From Daphnia carinata (lineage: Eukaryota > Arthropoda > Branchiopoda > Diplostraca > Daphniidae): a stretch of 64,000 nt of DNA. Positions within the stretch are counted from its first letter, which is position 1. The number at the start of each line of letters is the position of its first letter. The translations under genes were made by a program, and so were the position numbers. The DNA is taken from the NCBI RefSeq assembly GCF_022539665.2, contig NC_081338.1:682001-746000 (forward strand). Direction: 5' to 3'. Below are positions 13,809 through 26,171 of the stretch, piece after piece. The notes beneath the pieces are model-generated. The model was not told the origin of the DNA. It searched no databases and saw only the letters and a list, made by a program, of their open reading frames with translations.

Positions 13809-16800
13809 TCAATCTTTAAGGCAGGCAATATTCAAAATAGATTTTTCAGTGACTGCTATCAACACTATCCGATTTAGACAAAATCGCATTAAGTTGGAAA
13901 ATGGATACAGGTTTGGATCGGTTTCTGGAATGGCATGAAGGATTGGTCCATTTTTGGTTTTCGGCTTTCCCCCGAATACCTGTCGAATTTTAGTTGTGAC
14001 TTGAACTAGCAGTTGATCAATTTCCTGGTGATAAGCTAACAAAAGTGCTTGGGTTCTTTTGTGTTTGTTAAACGAATGCTCCAAACTGTGAAACTGGATG
14101 GCGAATGCTTCACTGTGATTGTCGGTTAAGTCGTGCAAATATTCTCGCCGCCAACAGTTCCACCGATGGGTAAGAACTTGAGATATAAATTTTGTGTTAC
14201 TGGAGGTTGGGATGAGTTCCGTTATCGTGGAGTGATTTGTTCTGGAATTGAGTTTGTATCCGTGAATAAGATGGCTCAAGGTGAGGGGGAGAGGTTCCTC
14301 TAGACAATTGTTGGGGTATGTTAACGGTCGACAATTGATGATGTTTTCCGCTTCAAGAAGTGCAGTTTCTAGTTGCATTAATGAGATTAACGCTCTTCCA
14401 ATGGTTTTTCGCAACACTGCTTCATTGTGCGAATCATTCGTTTCCACCAACCACCCCACCAAGAAGCAAGATTGGCGGAATATTTCCAAGTCATGTTGTT
14501 GATGAGGAAATCGTAAAGCTTGGGTTTCTCGTAAATTTTTTGGAAGTAGGAAGCAGCCATTTTGAATGTTTTTGCGTTGCCTGAATAAATTGTTGCTGGC
14601 ATGCCTCTACGAGCACTGAACTTTCTTACGCCGCAGATAAACGTGATGATGGTCATGTCGGGAATTAACTCGAAATGGATTGCTCTGGTTGTTGCACAAG
14701 TTATGAGTAGGACGTATGATTTCGTAATGGTTTTTGACTGGGAGTCACGGGTGAAGAGTGGGCCTGTAAGGCCTAATCCAATAAATTCGAGCTCGTGCTT
14801 GTTGCACACGACATGTTGGTAATGCTGCTGCTACTGCGTTGAACGATAGTGACTGCGATTTCTTGCAGCTATTACAGGTTGATAAAATTCTTTTTCACTT
14901 TTTCTCTGCCATGAATAAACCAGTAGGGTTCGCGCATTTCTGCGAGAGTGGCTGAAATACGTTGATGTCCAACCTTGACGTGAGCTTCTATTATGATTAA
15001 TTCAGTGACATGATGATTTTTTGGCAGCGGGATCGGAGCTCTTGCGTTGGACTCAACAAAGTGAGGTTCAATTCGTCCTGTAACTCCAATTACTTGTTCG
15101 TGATGATCCCAGATTGGTCGCAGTGGTGTCCAGTTGCGGGATGGAGTTCGTACTGCGTTTTAAACGGAAGTCTTTGGATGAGTTGTATGATTTTTACTTG
15201 GCTCAATGTTGTTTTGGCTTTTATAAGAGAAGGCACCATTATGGTTTTATTTTTGGTAATTGGTATTGGAATAACTGATGAATTGGGAATTTCGCTTCTC
15301 AGTTTTCCAAAACGGGTTATCCAAGCTCCGATTCTTATGAATTTGGTGAATGTACTGGAACGAGAAAATGGGAAAGATTCTGGTTGTCCCAAATTTGATG
15401 ATGCAATGAGGGTTTTCTTTCCCTCCAGACTCAACTCCTCCTTGAAGGTGCTGAGATCGAATTGGGATGTAGGATGATGTGGCCAATGTCTTTCTTCTTT
15501 TTGTAGCCATGTTGGTCCGCGTAACCAGAGGTCCATCTTCTGGACATCTATTGTTGCTCTTCTGGAAGGGCTGGGTCGGCCGGGTTGTTCTATCCGGGAC
15601 AAGGTGCCCAATTTGAATGCTTGGTGAGTTGAGTAATGGTGATGATCGATCTCAGACGAATGGTTCCCAGCGTTGGGAATCGCCTTTTATCCATGCTAAT
15701 GTAATGCGAGAATCGGACCAAAATTGAAAAATAGTAGTGATGGAGTAGAAACTTTTCTTGATGTAGTCTGACAGTTGACCTCCCAATAGGGCGGCCATAA
15801 ATTCCATTCGGGCTAGGCTCATCTCCTTTCCACTACATGCTACTCTGGTTTTACACCAAAGCTGCGATACGGCTACTCCGTTGTTCGATGACTTTCCTCT
15901 AATGTAGACGACGGCTCCGTAAGCTTCTACTGAGGCATCACAGATAACATAGACATTAATTACTCCAAGCGTTGTGAATAGGATTTTTCTTGAGATTCTA
16001 AAAGTTCGCGGAGACTGTTCAACGCCTTCTTCACTGCAAAAATACTTCAACTGGAATTGGTTGATCCCATTCGATGTTAGACTCCCTGATCCGCTTGTAT
16101 AATATTTTTGCAATGAGATTGTACGGACCGAGGGCTCCCATAGATCGAACAGTTGTGACGAAATACTTATGAATTGGCGTTTAGTGACAGTTCCGGTTAA
16201 TCCTGTTACTTGGTTTTGAAGCTCGGATGCATCATAGTAGAATTCGTCCATTGTTGGGTCCCATCCGAGTCCCAGAACTCTAGCTGATTTGGAACTGGTG
16301 AGAATGGGTACTATTAGACCGTCTGCATGACTGGATTGTCCTTCAGACTGGATGGGCTGAAGGAGTTCTTCCCGGGTCGCAATCCATTTCTTTATGACGA
16401 ATTTTGCGTCTGCGAAAATCTTGATAATTTGGCTAATGAGGATTTGTGCTGCTGGGATAGTACTTGTTCCGCCATTTCGTCGTAGACATAAAGTTGGTCT
16501 CTTATAAGTTGAACTGCTTCGGGATAAATATCTTCGTATTTCTTAATGTGTCGAGTATCACCATTCTTAACACGAATGTGCTTGATGTTAATCCAAATGG
16601 AAGTCGAGCCCAGGTTAAGTCTACTACAGCTGAATTTAAATGCTCTGTATCATTTACCTAGAGTATGCGGAAGGCTTCAGAATCAGTTTCTGTGTGTTGG
16701 ATTTGAAGAAAAGCCTTTTCGATATCGCTTATCCAGGCGTGCTTAATGTGCGAAAACGAAGTAGAACGGCTAATAATTCGGGATTTAAATTCAAGGCAAT

Positions 16801-17287
16801 GTTCACGCTGATTCCGGCTTTTGATTTTGGTGCATTATTGAACATTGGCCGAACTTTACTGGTTGCTTTATCATTACGTACTATCAGATGATGTGGTAAA
16901 TATTTATGAATCCCGTTGAAATTTAAATTGCCCCTTTTAACAAATCCTATTTTAACCCTCCTAAAATCCGATATATTCTTCATTCTGATCATTATGCGCT
17001 TTAAGTAGGTTCGGCTTAGTTCTTAAGCGCTTTAGTAATCCGTCCAGCCTCCTTTGTGGGATGAATTTGTCATCTTGGAGTTCATTCACCTTGTCGTTCC
17101 AATGTAAGGGCTTTATTCTTCGCTTTAATCCTGTTCTCCTTCCCCTTTTGGTGGCGCTTGGAAACCTTTTGGCGGTCCTGCGCGGATGATGGAAGATGGT
17201 TAAGACCCGTGGGTAAGTAAATACTTGGTTCTGCGTAACTTGGTAACCCGTACAAAATTTGTATTGTTTTGATTCGCCAATATGCAC
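13809..17287 (-). pseudogene. BEL/Pao retrotransposon pol, decayed
   Basis: Read on minus, the Pol domains come in the family order. The region before reverse transcriptase lies at 17287-16961. The start of reverse transcriptase is at 16992-16729 (YLPHHLIVRNDKATSKVRPM). The RNase H region is at 16251-15652, with VICDASVEAYGAVVY and FWSDSRITLAWIKGD. The post-RNase H linker is at 15611-15090, the integrase zinc-binding region near 15000-14880, and the integrase core at 14809-13809. The second catalytic integrase position reads TIYSGNAKTF, with Gly for Asp. Frames shift several times and the catalytic part of reverse transcriptase (about 16.25-16.7 kb) is mostly lost. It is a dead copy. The protease piece at 20.8-21.6 kb on the same strand could be its upstream part, separated by the Tigger element. 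Confidence 0.85.
14094..14121. repeat. 28-bp perfect repeat, copy 1 (in BEL integrase tail)
   Basis: This 28-bp stretch, from the C-terminal part of the BEL integrase, is repeated without a mismatch at 17408-17435 in the same orientation. The flanks on both sides differ. Confidence 0.9.
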
Positions 17288-18005
17288 CGTGCCCCTGTAT
17301 TACGGTCGGTTCACAGATACGAACCATTAACAAATTATTGCCCGGTTCTTGGTTGCTCAATAAACGAATTCGCTACCGTCTCCGGCTCGAAGGACCAAAA
17401 TGTGGAGCTGGATGGCGAATGCTTCACTGTGATTGCTCTAGAAGGACAGCGGTCTCGTTTTGAGGCTTTGGCGAACCGCAGGTCGATAGAAATAAACTCG
17501 GTTCTAATAAACAATGACACAAGGAAACAACAGAAGAATAGGTCTTTATTACCATAGATATTAAACGTAAGCAGATGCTTAGAGCTCTTGTTGCCTCGAT
17601 GATCTGAAGATGACCGTCTCTTTAATGTTAAACGGTCAATTTATATACCAGTGCATTACATATAGTTATCATACAACGTTTCTTATTATAATGGTTAGAA
17701 GTGCTAACCAGTAGTTTCCTGGTATTCGGGGGGGGGGGGCGAGCGCATGAGTCATAGGTATTTAGAATTGCGCTTTAGTCGGCGCCCCCTCTGGGAATAT
17801 CTCGGGACTACACCAATAAAGTCTCCCTTTTGCCACTAGGGAATTTTCCTCTAACCTAATTTTCCTTTAATCTCCAATTATCCGTTTTTCATGTGATTCG
17901 GATGCAAAATCTTCTTGACATTCTCCAAAGGAGTTAAGAGGACTGTCTGGCTCCTTTGATTTGTAATCGCCTTTATTGGCGAAGTGCGCCATCTTTATTG
18001 TATTA
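17288..18005. other. Unassigned retroelement-like sequence with a 12-G run
   Basis: No named gene. It contains the second 28-bp repeat copy, a run of twelve G at 17728-17739, and a TGTAGTCCCG start on the minus strand near 17812 that could be an LTR end. The nearest coding is BEL reverse transcriptase to the left. Confidence 0.4.
17408..17435. repeat. 28-bp perfect repeat, copy 2
   Basis: Exact copy of 14094-14121 in unrelated flanking sequence. It suggests a template-switch or microhomology patch between retroelement pieces. Confidence 0.9.
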
Positions 18006-18032
18006 GGGGAGGCCGGAGCTATTCCGGTCGGT
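18006..18032. repeat. Tigger-like element left terminal inverted repeat
   Basis: Pairs imperfectly with 20529-20555 in inverted orientation and is preceded by TA. Confidence 0.8.
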
Positions 18033-20546
18033 TTTTGTTTTTTGCCAATAACTTCTTAACTATTCGTGATATTTTGTGAATTTTTGTTGAAGAAAATGAA
18101 GAAATAATCCAGCTTTTACGGGTTTTTTTCCTATATTTATATATATATCTATATCTATATTTAAGTTTAATTCGGAATTACAATTTTAATACAAAATTTG
18201 GCATAGAGTGACCGGACTAATCCCGTTGCTGGGGTTGTGTCGGTCAGCTCTTAAACAAGCAATAAGCCATTAGAAATTGGTCTTTTTAACTTGCAATACC
18301 GCTCGACCAGAACGGGTTTTTTAACCGGAGCAATGAATGTGGCTCCATTTTGGGTATCGTCACCGTTATCTTGAAATAAGGAGACTTTGCGCGGTTTTTT
18401 TCCTCTGGCCATTTTTGCCCTGCCATTTGTTGCTTCCTCGATGGTTTTTTTTCTGGTGTCACCGTTATTACGCGTGATGAACCAGTTCGTTTTCTCTTGG
18501 AGGGCTCCTCTATGGCTTTCACGCGGAGGAATGGTCGTATGTCTTCAAAGCTCCCTATTAATTTTTTTTGAAAAAATAAAAAAAACAATTTTGAATTACA
18601 ATTTATTTACTGGCAAGCACTTCCGAGGATGATGCTGTTGACGACGTAAGTTCAGTTGGATTCTCTGTTGACGATGTAGCTGGAGGTGGAGCCGCAATCG
18701 GAACTACACAAATAAACTTTAAATAATTAATATTTAAATTATGAGAAACTCTAGTTACCTATTTGCCTATCAGTGACATGTGATGGCAGGAAGTCATTTT
18801 CGGAAAAAACGTGCCGATTGAAGGGCCAAATTCCAGTTGATCGGAATCCAGATATTATGTTGGCCGGGTTAAGCTTTTCGATAAAAGCAACCCGAGTCAA
18901 GAGCGCAATATCATCGATCCGCACTCTTTCACCGGGGTGTGTGGCCAACCAATCGTCTTGTTCTCGACGCAAAGCATGTTTGAACGGCCCAAAGACGGAC
19001 ACGTCCAACGGTTGCAGTTTATGTGAGCAATGGGGTGGAAATGTAAGCATCACCACACCCTTCTGCCGCGCAAATTCAATACACTTAATATCTAGATGGC
19101 TGACATGATTGTCTAGCAGAGGTAGATTCTTAGATGTTATAGAACTACCACTGTGTTTCACAAAATGCTGAAGGCACAATAAGAATGAGGCACTGTCCAT
19201 CCATCCGGTCCTATTTGCGATCCTCCTGCAGCCAGGCGGTCCATCCCGTATCCAGCGCGATTGAAAGCGAACGCGCGCATACAGAAAAATTGGGGGCATG
19301 ATGCAACCAGACGCACTAATAATCCCTACCATTGTCGTTGTTTCGCCGCGTTCACCAGAAACCGTTTGCTGAACTTGTTTTTGGCCAGTTGGAGCGACTA
19401 CGCGAGGTGGTTTCATTACCGTTGAGATGCTTGTTTCATCCGTATTCCAAATTTGTGATGGAGGGAAATCATGTTCCTCGTAGAGTTGCACCAGTTGGGT
19501 GAAGAAGCGCTCAACGACAATCCTGTTAAAGGCCGAAGCACGCGCTTGGCTGGTGGGTTCCGGTGCTCAGATTGAAAGCTCTTCGTAGCGTTTCAGGAAT
19601 CCGGAAAACCAATCTTCACCTGCCATTCCATTAATTCGCCATTGCTCTGGGAATTTTTGATGGCGTTGGATTCGGCATACTGAAAAGCAAGTTTCCGGAC
19701 TTGCACTGGAGTTAATCCATGATTTAAACTTGAACATTGCAGTAAATATTGCACCAGTTCGACCTCCATTGAAACGCTTAAAAGTTGTCGCGAATGTTCC
19801 GTTCGCTTAAGCACTGGAGGCAAGGTTCCGCCATGAAAATATTGCACTTTTTTTCTTATAGTCACTTAGTGTACTGTGCTTCACGTTAAATGCCTCCGCT
19901 GCTTGTCACAGTGTCATTTGGCCATTTAATAGGGTAGATGCGGCCCGCTTGAGTGTCTCCTCGTCAGGTCGGACGGCGTCGGTTTTGCGCAAGTAATTTC
20001 GCATCTTCTCTGAGCGAAGTCAAACATAAAACTGAAGGAATGCCTATGTATCATGAATCATGTTTCCACATGTCATGATTCATCACTGAAAGGAAACGGA
20101 GTCATCCGAAGGTCACCGGTTAACAAGCTTTTAACAAGCTGATAAAACTATAGAAGACATTGACCGGTTTAACCCCACCAAATCGACCGGTCTAACCCCA
20201 ATAGGGGTCCTATGCGCAACTTCAAGAAGATGCGCAATCAAAAAACATAATCAAAAATCCAAAGCAAGGAGAATTTTCTAGAAAAGACAAGCTATTTTTC
20301 TACTGAAAAAAGGAATTCTGTTTTGTATCATCGCTATGCGAAGCGAAACTTCCCGTGTCGAAAATTAAAATTAATGCGTTTTCGATAATTAGTTATATAT
20401 CAGCAAATGTTTATTAAATCACCTCGATTATTTCCACAGTGATGCAGTACATTATTATAAACATTTGATTTTTTTTTGGAATTCTTAAATTAATTTAGTA
20501 TTTTTTAAGTTGATTGACCGGCATAAACCCTGACCGGCGTAGACCC
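18015..20546. repeat. Seven copies of a GACCGGNNTARNYCC-type motif clustered at the Tigger ends
   Basis: Left side: 18015-18029 and 18231-18245 on minus, 18209-18223 on plus. Right side, all plus: 20162-20176, 20184-20198, 20516-20530 and 20532-20546. The 18231 copy is the weakest match. Placement at both ends only, and overlap with the inverted repeats, suggests transposase binding sites. Confidence 0.65.
18286..20004 (-). pseudogene. Tigger/pogo-type transposase (HTH plus DDE_1), broken
   Basis: Three exons fit on minus: 20004-18759, 18703-18611 and 18554-18286, with GT/AG junctions and consistent phase. It begins MRNYLRKTDAVRPDEETLKR. The N-terminal helix-turn-helix reads QAAEAFNVKHSTLSDYKKK, and a CENP-B-like region follows. 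The DDE domain shows the first Asp in IWNTDET and the second in LPLLDNHVSH, followed by GFRSTGIWPFNRHVF, typical of the family. The last exon starts with EDIRPFLRVKA and SSRVITVTPEK, also typical. Breaks: TGA at 19908-19906, a frameshift near 19850, and TGA at 19569-19567. The protein would bind the element's own ends and cut and paste it; this copy cannot make a full product. Confidence 0.88.
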
Positions 20547-20555
20547 GGCCTCACC
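20529..20555. repeat. Tigger-like element right terminal inverted repeat
   Basis: Inverted partner of 18006-18032, followed by TA at 20556-20557. Confidence 0.8.
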
Positions 20556-20757
20556 TACTTGGAAATTTCCTTTCAGATTTTTAAATTTTGGGGTTCTGGA
20601 TAAGGTTTGTGTTGGAAATTTTTCCCGTAGAAATCAGTGGGGGAAACAAATATTTCTTGAACTTCTTTTAATCCGGTATTTTCGTCGTTTGGTCGGGAAT
20701 TTTTATAAAGGTTTCTTCTCAATCAAATCCGTGCAAATGAAGAAACTGTTCGGGCTG

Positions 20758-21591
20758 TCAAACAGGTACTGCATTGCAGCATGTGCGGGATAATCGTCTC
20801 GTCTTTAAATGTTTTTCTTTTGAAGACCCAGGTTTCATGTTATCTAATTTTGTGTTGTATGCTCTTAGGCCGCATGGAGCTTGAATAGCTGCTTCATTTG
20901 GAATGCTTTCATAAATCTGGTCCACTCCGAGAAGAATCCCATATTCTTTTTCTTGGCCGTTGGTTTCAAGTCTGTCGACGGTCATCTTTTCTTTTTTCAG
21001 CAACGATTTTCTTGCGAATATTGTGTGGGATTATGGTCTAATGTCTTCAATGTAGCTCTTTACCATTGCAGTTATTTTGACGAGTGGGGCTCCTGACTAC
21101 GTGCTTCGAAGCATCAGTTTGACTGCGTTTATCTTTTCTACTGAATGTGCGTTTTCTCTGTTTGAGGACTCTGGTGCCAATTTTTCCCACAGCCACTAGC
21201 TTTGGATTCAGCAATTTTAAGACTTTTCAATCCAGGATCTATGGCTACAATCGTCAATGAACAAAATGACCCTAATTTCTAGGCCATTTGGGCCTAACAC
21301 CATTACAGTGGCAGTTTTCACCACAAGATCATCAAAGGCGTTCGCACTGGAAGCCAACGCTGTGACGTTTGTTTTGGCAGTGTTGCCGTTAACAGTGTTT
21401 TGTGCGAAGTCCCTCTTCTCTTTAAAAATTTCCAAACAATTGCTGCTGTTCAGTAAATAGGTGTTGCAGCAATTTATTTCTATCTTTATCTCTTTGGTGC
21501 TATTCTTTTCTTGGCAACTCTTTAAATTAATTTTCCAGTTGCCGATTGTACTCTTTACGTGTGTTTTTAACGAAAAGAGTACCTCCTTCAT
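20758..21591 (-). pseudogene. BEL/Pao protease-region fragment
   Basis: On minus, a frame ending at 21217 contains TATVMVLGPNGLEIRVILF followed by IDDCSHRSWI. This matches the BEL/Pao aspartic protease layout, where a DSGSQ-type active site is expected. Further down (21003-20758) EKEYGILLGVDQIYES matches the stretch that follows the protease. The active-site motif is degraded and frames shift. Strand and order would place it upstream of the reverse transcriptase at 17 kb, with the Tigger element between. Confidence 0.6.
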
Positions 21592-21599
21592 AATTCTTC

Positions 21600-24500
21600 A
21601 GAAGCAACATTTGCAGATTGCGGTTTCCATCGCACTTGGTTACTGGATTTCATGAAGTTTTGATAACGTTGTTTCAGGAGCTCAATTTCCGTGCATTGTT
21701 GGTATCCAATTTCAGTTCTGCAGTCATTAAAAGTTCTTGATGCGCTCTATCTTTTTCATCATTCTGGTCAGCTTGGCTTTTATGCTAGAATGTTTTGCGT
21801 TAATCGATTTTAACATTCTTGTTTGTTGGAACTAGCTAAAACAGAAAATACGGGGAGAGATGAGTGTAGCCTTGAAGTTTACAGCAAGATTCATTTCCCG
21901 ACATACCTCAGAAGTTCAGAAAATCTAGTGACAATTCGTATACTTTTGATGGTGCCTCTAAATTGTTGATAGATGGAAATGGGATTGCGAGGACGCCATG
22001 CTCTTGTAAGTGGGCGCATTGACTTTGGCATTCTAAACTTCAGTCGGTTTGGTTTTTCGTTCTTCCCGAAATAAAGGAAAGGCGATTTTTTTACGTGGCA
22101 GCTGTTAAAGTCTGGCTTATTTGCATGTTATAACTTTCGCACGAATATACCGATTTTGTTGTCAAGAGCAAATTCAAAAGTTTATGCAGTTTATCCGGTT
22201 TGAGAACTCTTCACAGGTGCGCCAGTTTTGTGGCTTCTGTCATAAGCGTGTCTACTCTGCGATACACATATGCAGTCGTGAATTCTTCTATCCTTTCTTT
22301 CCCATTCTTCCATTTCAGTTCGTTGAATCGATTATGACTAACTGGCGCGAATTGCCCTAGAAGCCCAAAAAGCTTTGAAGTAGCCGGAAGCGTTCATACT
22401 CGCAATTAGAGGACCAGCTTTATCCTGCAATTAGGCTACAATTGGTCTTGCGGCCTCCTAGTATCATTACCAACCTCTGCGCTGCTTCCTAAGTGTCAGT
22501 CCTAGGTAGGCGTGGAGTGATCGTGGTCCCTCCCTTATCAATCATATTTCCCAATCCTCTACCGATTCATCAACTGTACGAAATCCTCCCCTTCTTCTGT
22601 GGAGAAGGTGGGTAGCGATTGCAATTTGATTTGTGTGGCCAAAGATCATCTTGCAGCTGCTTACTGCCGCACCCGCGCTTGTTGTACTTCGTGCTCGTTT
22701 ATTCTCGCACTGTTTCTGAACCTCCTGATATCGCAGCTGAGATTCGATGGCTTCCTGAAATCTTAAAATCCCACTCCTCTTGCACATCCCCGTTTGCAAT
22801 CGATCCCTCCTACTTTTCTGCGTTCTCGCACTTTTGGTTTCCACTTTGCTGAACGTGATCTGATATTGGATTGGTAGCGGCTGTGCTCCAACTGGGGCTC
22901 GTCGGCCCCGTCCCTTATCACTCGCCTTTTACGCCCGACCCTGTTCCACTATTCTTCCTTCTTCTGCATTCTTGACAACGCGAGTGGGCTGATCCAGTTC
23001 TTTGGTATTCCCCGACTCTCGCGCAGTCTGGTATTTCTCCTTCCTCCCGTTCCTCTTTTCTAATCTATTCCGTTATTCTATCTAATCCAACCTAATCTTT
23101 TCCACCATTCTTCTTTCTTCCGCTCGTGACTTCAGCTGCTTTCAGAGATGTTGGCATGTGCCAAGAGAGATGTATCTTCACTATTTAACACTACGTTGCA
23201 TTTACATACAGTACCAATAAAGCTAAGGGCGATATATGACTAAATGCGGATATACATAGGTCCTGGTGGATTCGACGTCATACGTATGGTTGTCCTAATG
23301 AGCTCGATCGAATTCGTGGTCATTGACCACGGGACAATAGCAATGACACGAATTTTCATATGTTTAAGACTATCTTGGATAGGTGAATATTGTATGAGGT
23401 GTAAGAGCATATATCTGAAGAAATCAAATTTAAGCTAAGTTTGCTTCTTTGACTACTGAATGGCATAAGCGTTTAATTTTGAAAAAAAGGCTAGCGTAGT
23501 GTTTTTTGTTGTGTTCGAAGGACCAGTTTCAAGTCTGATGACGGCTAGACTCAAATGTCGGAGACTGCCGACGCAGGAACAAATGCATAATTAGGGGTGC
23601 CCTAGTACGGGGTACTTGCCTGGGTAGGAAAATCCGCCGTACTTGACGGGCAAAGTTTATTTGACAGCGCTGGAATCGTTCGAACCGTCTATACGCCGAA
23701 CATTTTCGTCAGTGGATTTTTCCGTACTGTGTTCGCCTACATCCGACCCTTTGTCGGGTTCGGACGTCGGAATTTCCGACACACTTCTTCCCCATTTTTT
23801 CTTGCTTTTTAGAGTATAGATTGCCCACATTAAATTCATGAGCTAACTTTTGAATCGAACGGGCATTGTTGAGATATCAAGACATAGGCGGGAGGGTCAT
23901 CTTCTCATACACTTCAAATAGCAAAAATAATGTGGTACTAACAATGTTTGGCGGATATTTACCGAAAAACAATAAATTTTGCTACTGTTTCTTTATCAAT
24001 TTTTGCTACTGGCGTTCCGGTAACTACTGATGTGTTTACAGGGGTACAAAGAATTTTAGGCTCACCAGGAAGAATATCATCAATCATTGTAGTGCAGGTT
24101 GAAAAGATTGGAGTTCGAAAGATCGCTACCACCATCATGTAAAGCATTCTCCCCGTTGTATGAATGACTTTAGGGACATCAAGATAAATTGTAAATAAGG
24201 GACTCGTGAGTCAATTTATCTACAATGATACAGAAATTTGACATTAACATATTTGCTAGTATAGGGCATTATAATAAAAAATAGAATTGGTATATAAGAA
24301 AAAAGAAACGCGTCCAGAAAGTGAAAGGAGATAATCGTAATTCGTTTTACCGTGGTAACACGAGCGGGACTAGAAGGGAAACGAGACCAAAACGAGACGT
24401 AATGCAACTCGTTATCACGCCAGGGAGACACAAATAGGGATTTGAATAGTTAATGCAGATAACGAGTGAATTCTCCGGGAAACCCGGATTTGAAGAAAGT

Positions 24501-26170
24501 TTAATAAGATCAGACTAATTTTCGAAGTGTAAGAGTATAAGAAGTATTGTTTCCAACACAAGGCTACTAACCAAGAAAAATGCAACTAGATGACTATTAG
24601 ACTCGGAGTCAATTCCTTGACTTCTTCAGTTTTGGGGTTCACCACGAAACTTCGAATTTTACCGAAGTGGCATGTTGCTGAGTGTACCTGTGCGTCGCGC
24701 ATGCAACCAATCAAATATGTATTTTAAATGACGTGATGCTAATGAAGTATGGGTACGTCGCACGCGTAAGTCTGCTAGCAGTTGTTCATTTACGTCACCC
24801 GTGTTGCGCACATTGTGTTGCAACTAAGAAGTTTACACTCGACGAGTAATAAAGATACGAAGAAGGTGAACATACTGAAGATGTATATTTGTCTTCACTA
24901 CATTAGGGTTAGCCCATCAGGTTTGTCCTATCTTTCTGTTATCATGCAACTATAATTTTCTAATTGACAAGAAAAAACTGTTATACCGTGCTTTTTTAAA
25001 ATTATGTTTTTATTAATTATCACACTAATAGTTACATGTGCAAAATTAGCAATAATTTTTAGGAATTTAATTCTCTCCAACAAGACTATATAAAGTGATA
25101 GAGGTGTCTGCCCATTGCCATTCCAGTGCAAGAAAACAACCGGGAAAAAATTATATAGCTACATCTTCTGTAATTATTAAGTTTCACGTTTGGAAACGAC
25201 TCAGTGAATGGGGGGTTTGACAAAATATTGATTTAAAAAAACAAATATTGCAGTTTCTCCAGGAGGAGAACAGATAATACGAGAAAACTCCAACTGTCCT
25301 ATATGGGTATGGTCTCACCTACGTGTTGCGGTTAGGCAAAATGATGTCACAAAATAGAACGTTAGATGGATCCCCGGTACCTCACCTGCCTCTCAAGCCT
25401 GAGAGGGAAGTCGAAGCTGTGCCCAGAGTTTAACAGTATCAAAAGGGAGCCCTACTTCTGCCCAGGTTGCTACCCCTCGTGGAGATACACCAGTGTGTGA
25501 TCCTTATCCGTTTCGTTTGATGTTTCGGTACTGGCTCGATCGAGCCTAACCGAAAAAATCGCAAGTATACGAGTGTATTTGTCCGTTTTGTTTGTGCTGT
25601 TTTACGCACACCACTCGGCCCCCACAACACGGTGTGATAAACTATGGCACGTATGAGTTGATGCGTTACTCCCTCATTTGTCAACTCCCTCAGATTGAGC
25701 CATATCTCTCTTCTGAATGTCTTCATCCGGTCCATGTCCGACATCAGACGCTTGAGAAGCCCGAGTACAAACAGAAAGAGCGCTGACGCACGTGGAATAA
25801 CTGAAAACAATGTTACTGTAATGTACTGTATGTAAATTTGCTGCGTAACTTTAGTAATTACTAATTTGCCTGCCTAACTTAGTTTATTAGTAAGGACTAA
25901 TAAGATACAGAGAAACGCAAGACCACTAGCCTTGCTTGCCACCGATCTTTGCATCAATGTTGTTATAGCCTGCTGCTGCTATGAGTTCATGTTGCACGGA
26001 TCTCGGGGACCTTAGCAAATCCTTACAGAGCGACATTGCAGTTTGAAGAACTGGAGTTGCGCTATTTATAAATAAAGATATGATCATGCACAAAAAAACT
26101 ATCTGTGAAAATTTTTTTTACTTGCTCCCCATTTCTGTTTCACACTTGTCTAAAATAACTGTTGCTATTC
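21600..26170. other. No supported gene; probable decayed retroelement DNA
   Basis: 21.6-22.9 kb may be the gag side of the neighbouring BEL element (minus), but no gag motif is clear; the 100-codon frame 22844-22542 is basic and glutamine-rich. 23.1-26.1 kb is AT-rich with only short frames (for example 25810-25439 on minus, unidentified). Confidence 0.5.
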
Positions 26171-26171
26171 A

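Larger units (their letters stand above)
18006..20555 (-). mobile_element. Tigger/pogo-like DNA transposon, full length but mutated
   Basis: The ends match as inverted repeats: the left starts GGGGAGGCCGGAGCTATTCC and the right, read inward, starts GGTGAGGCCGGGTCTACGCC. Both are flanked by TA (18004-18005 and 20556-20557), the usual pogo/Tigger target duplication. The element is 2550 bp and carries a single three-exon transposase on the minus strand. Repeats of GACCGGNNTARNYCC lie near both ends. It sits between two BEL/Pao pieces in the same orientation, so it may have inserted into such an element. Confidence 0.85.

Noticed and set aside
17728-17739. Twelve consecutive G
   Set aside because: A single homopolymer may be an assembly or sequencing artefact, and there is no second G run nearby to suggest a G-quadruplex.
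25371-25384. GGATCCCCGGTACC, resembling a cloning polylinker
   Set aside because: One base short of the common vector polylinker and the flanks look genomic. No vector sequence was seen around it, so contamination is not supported.
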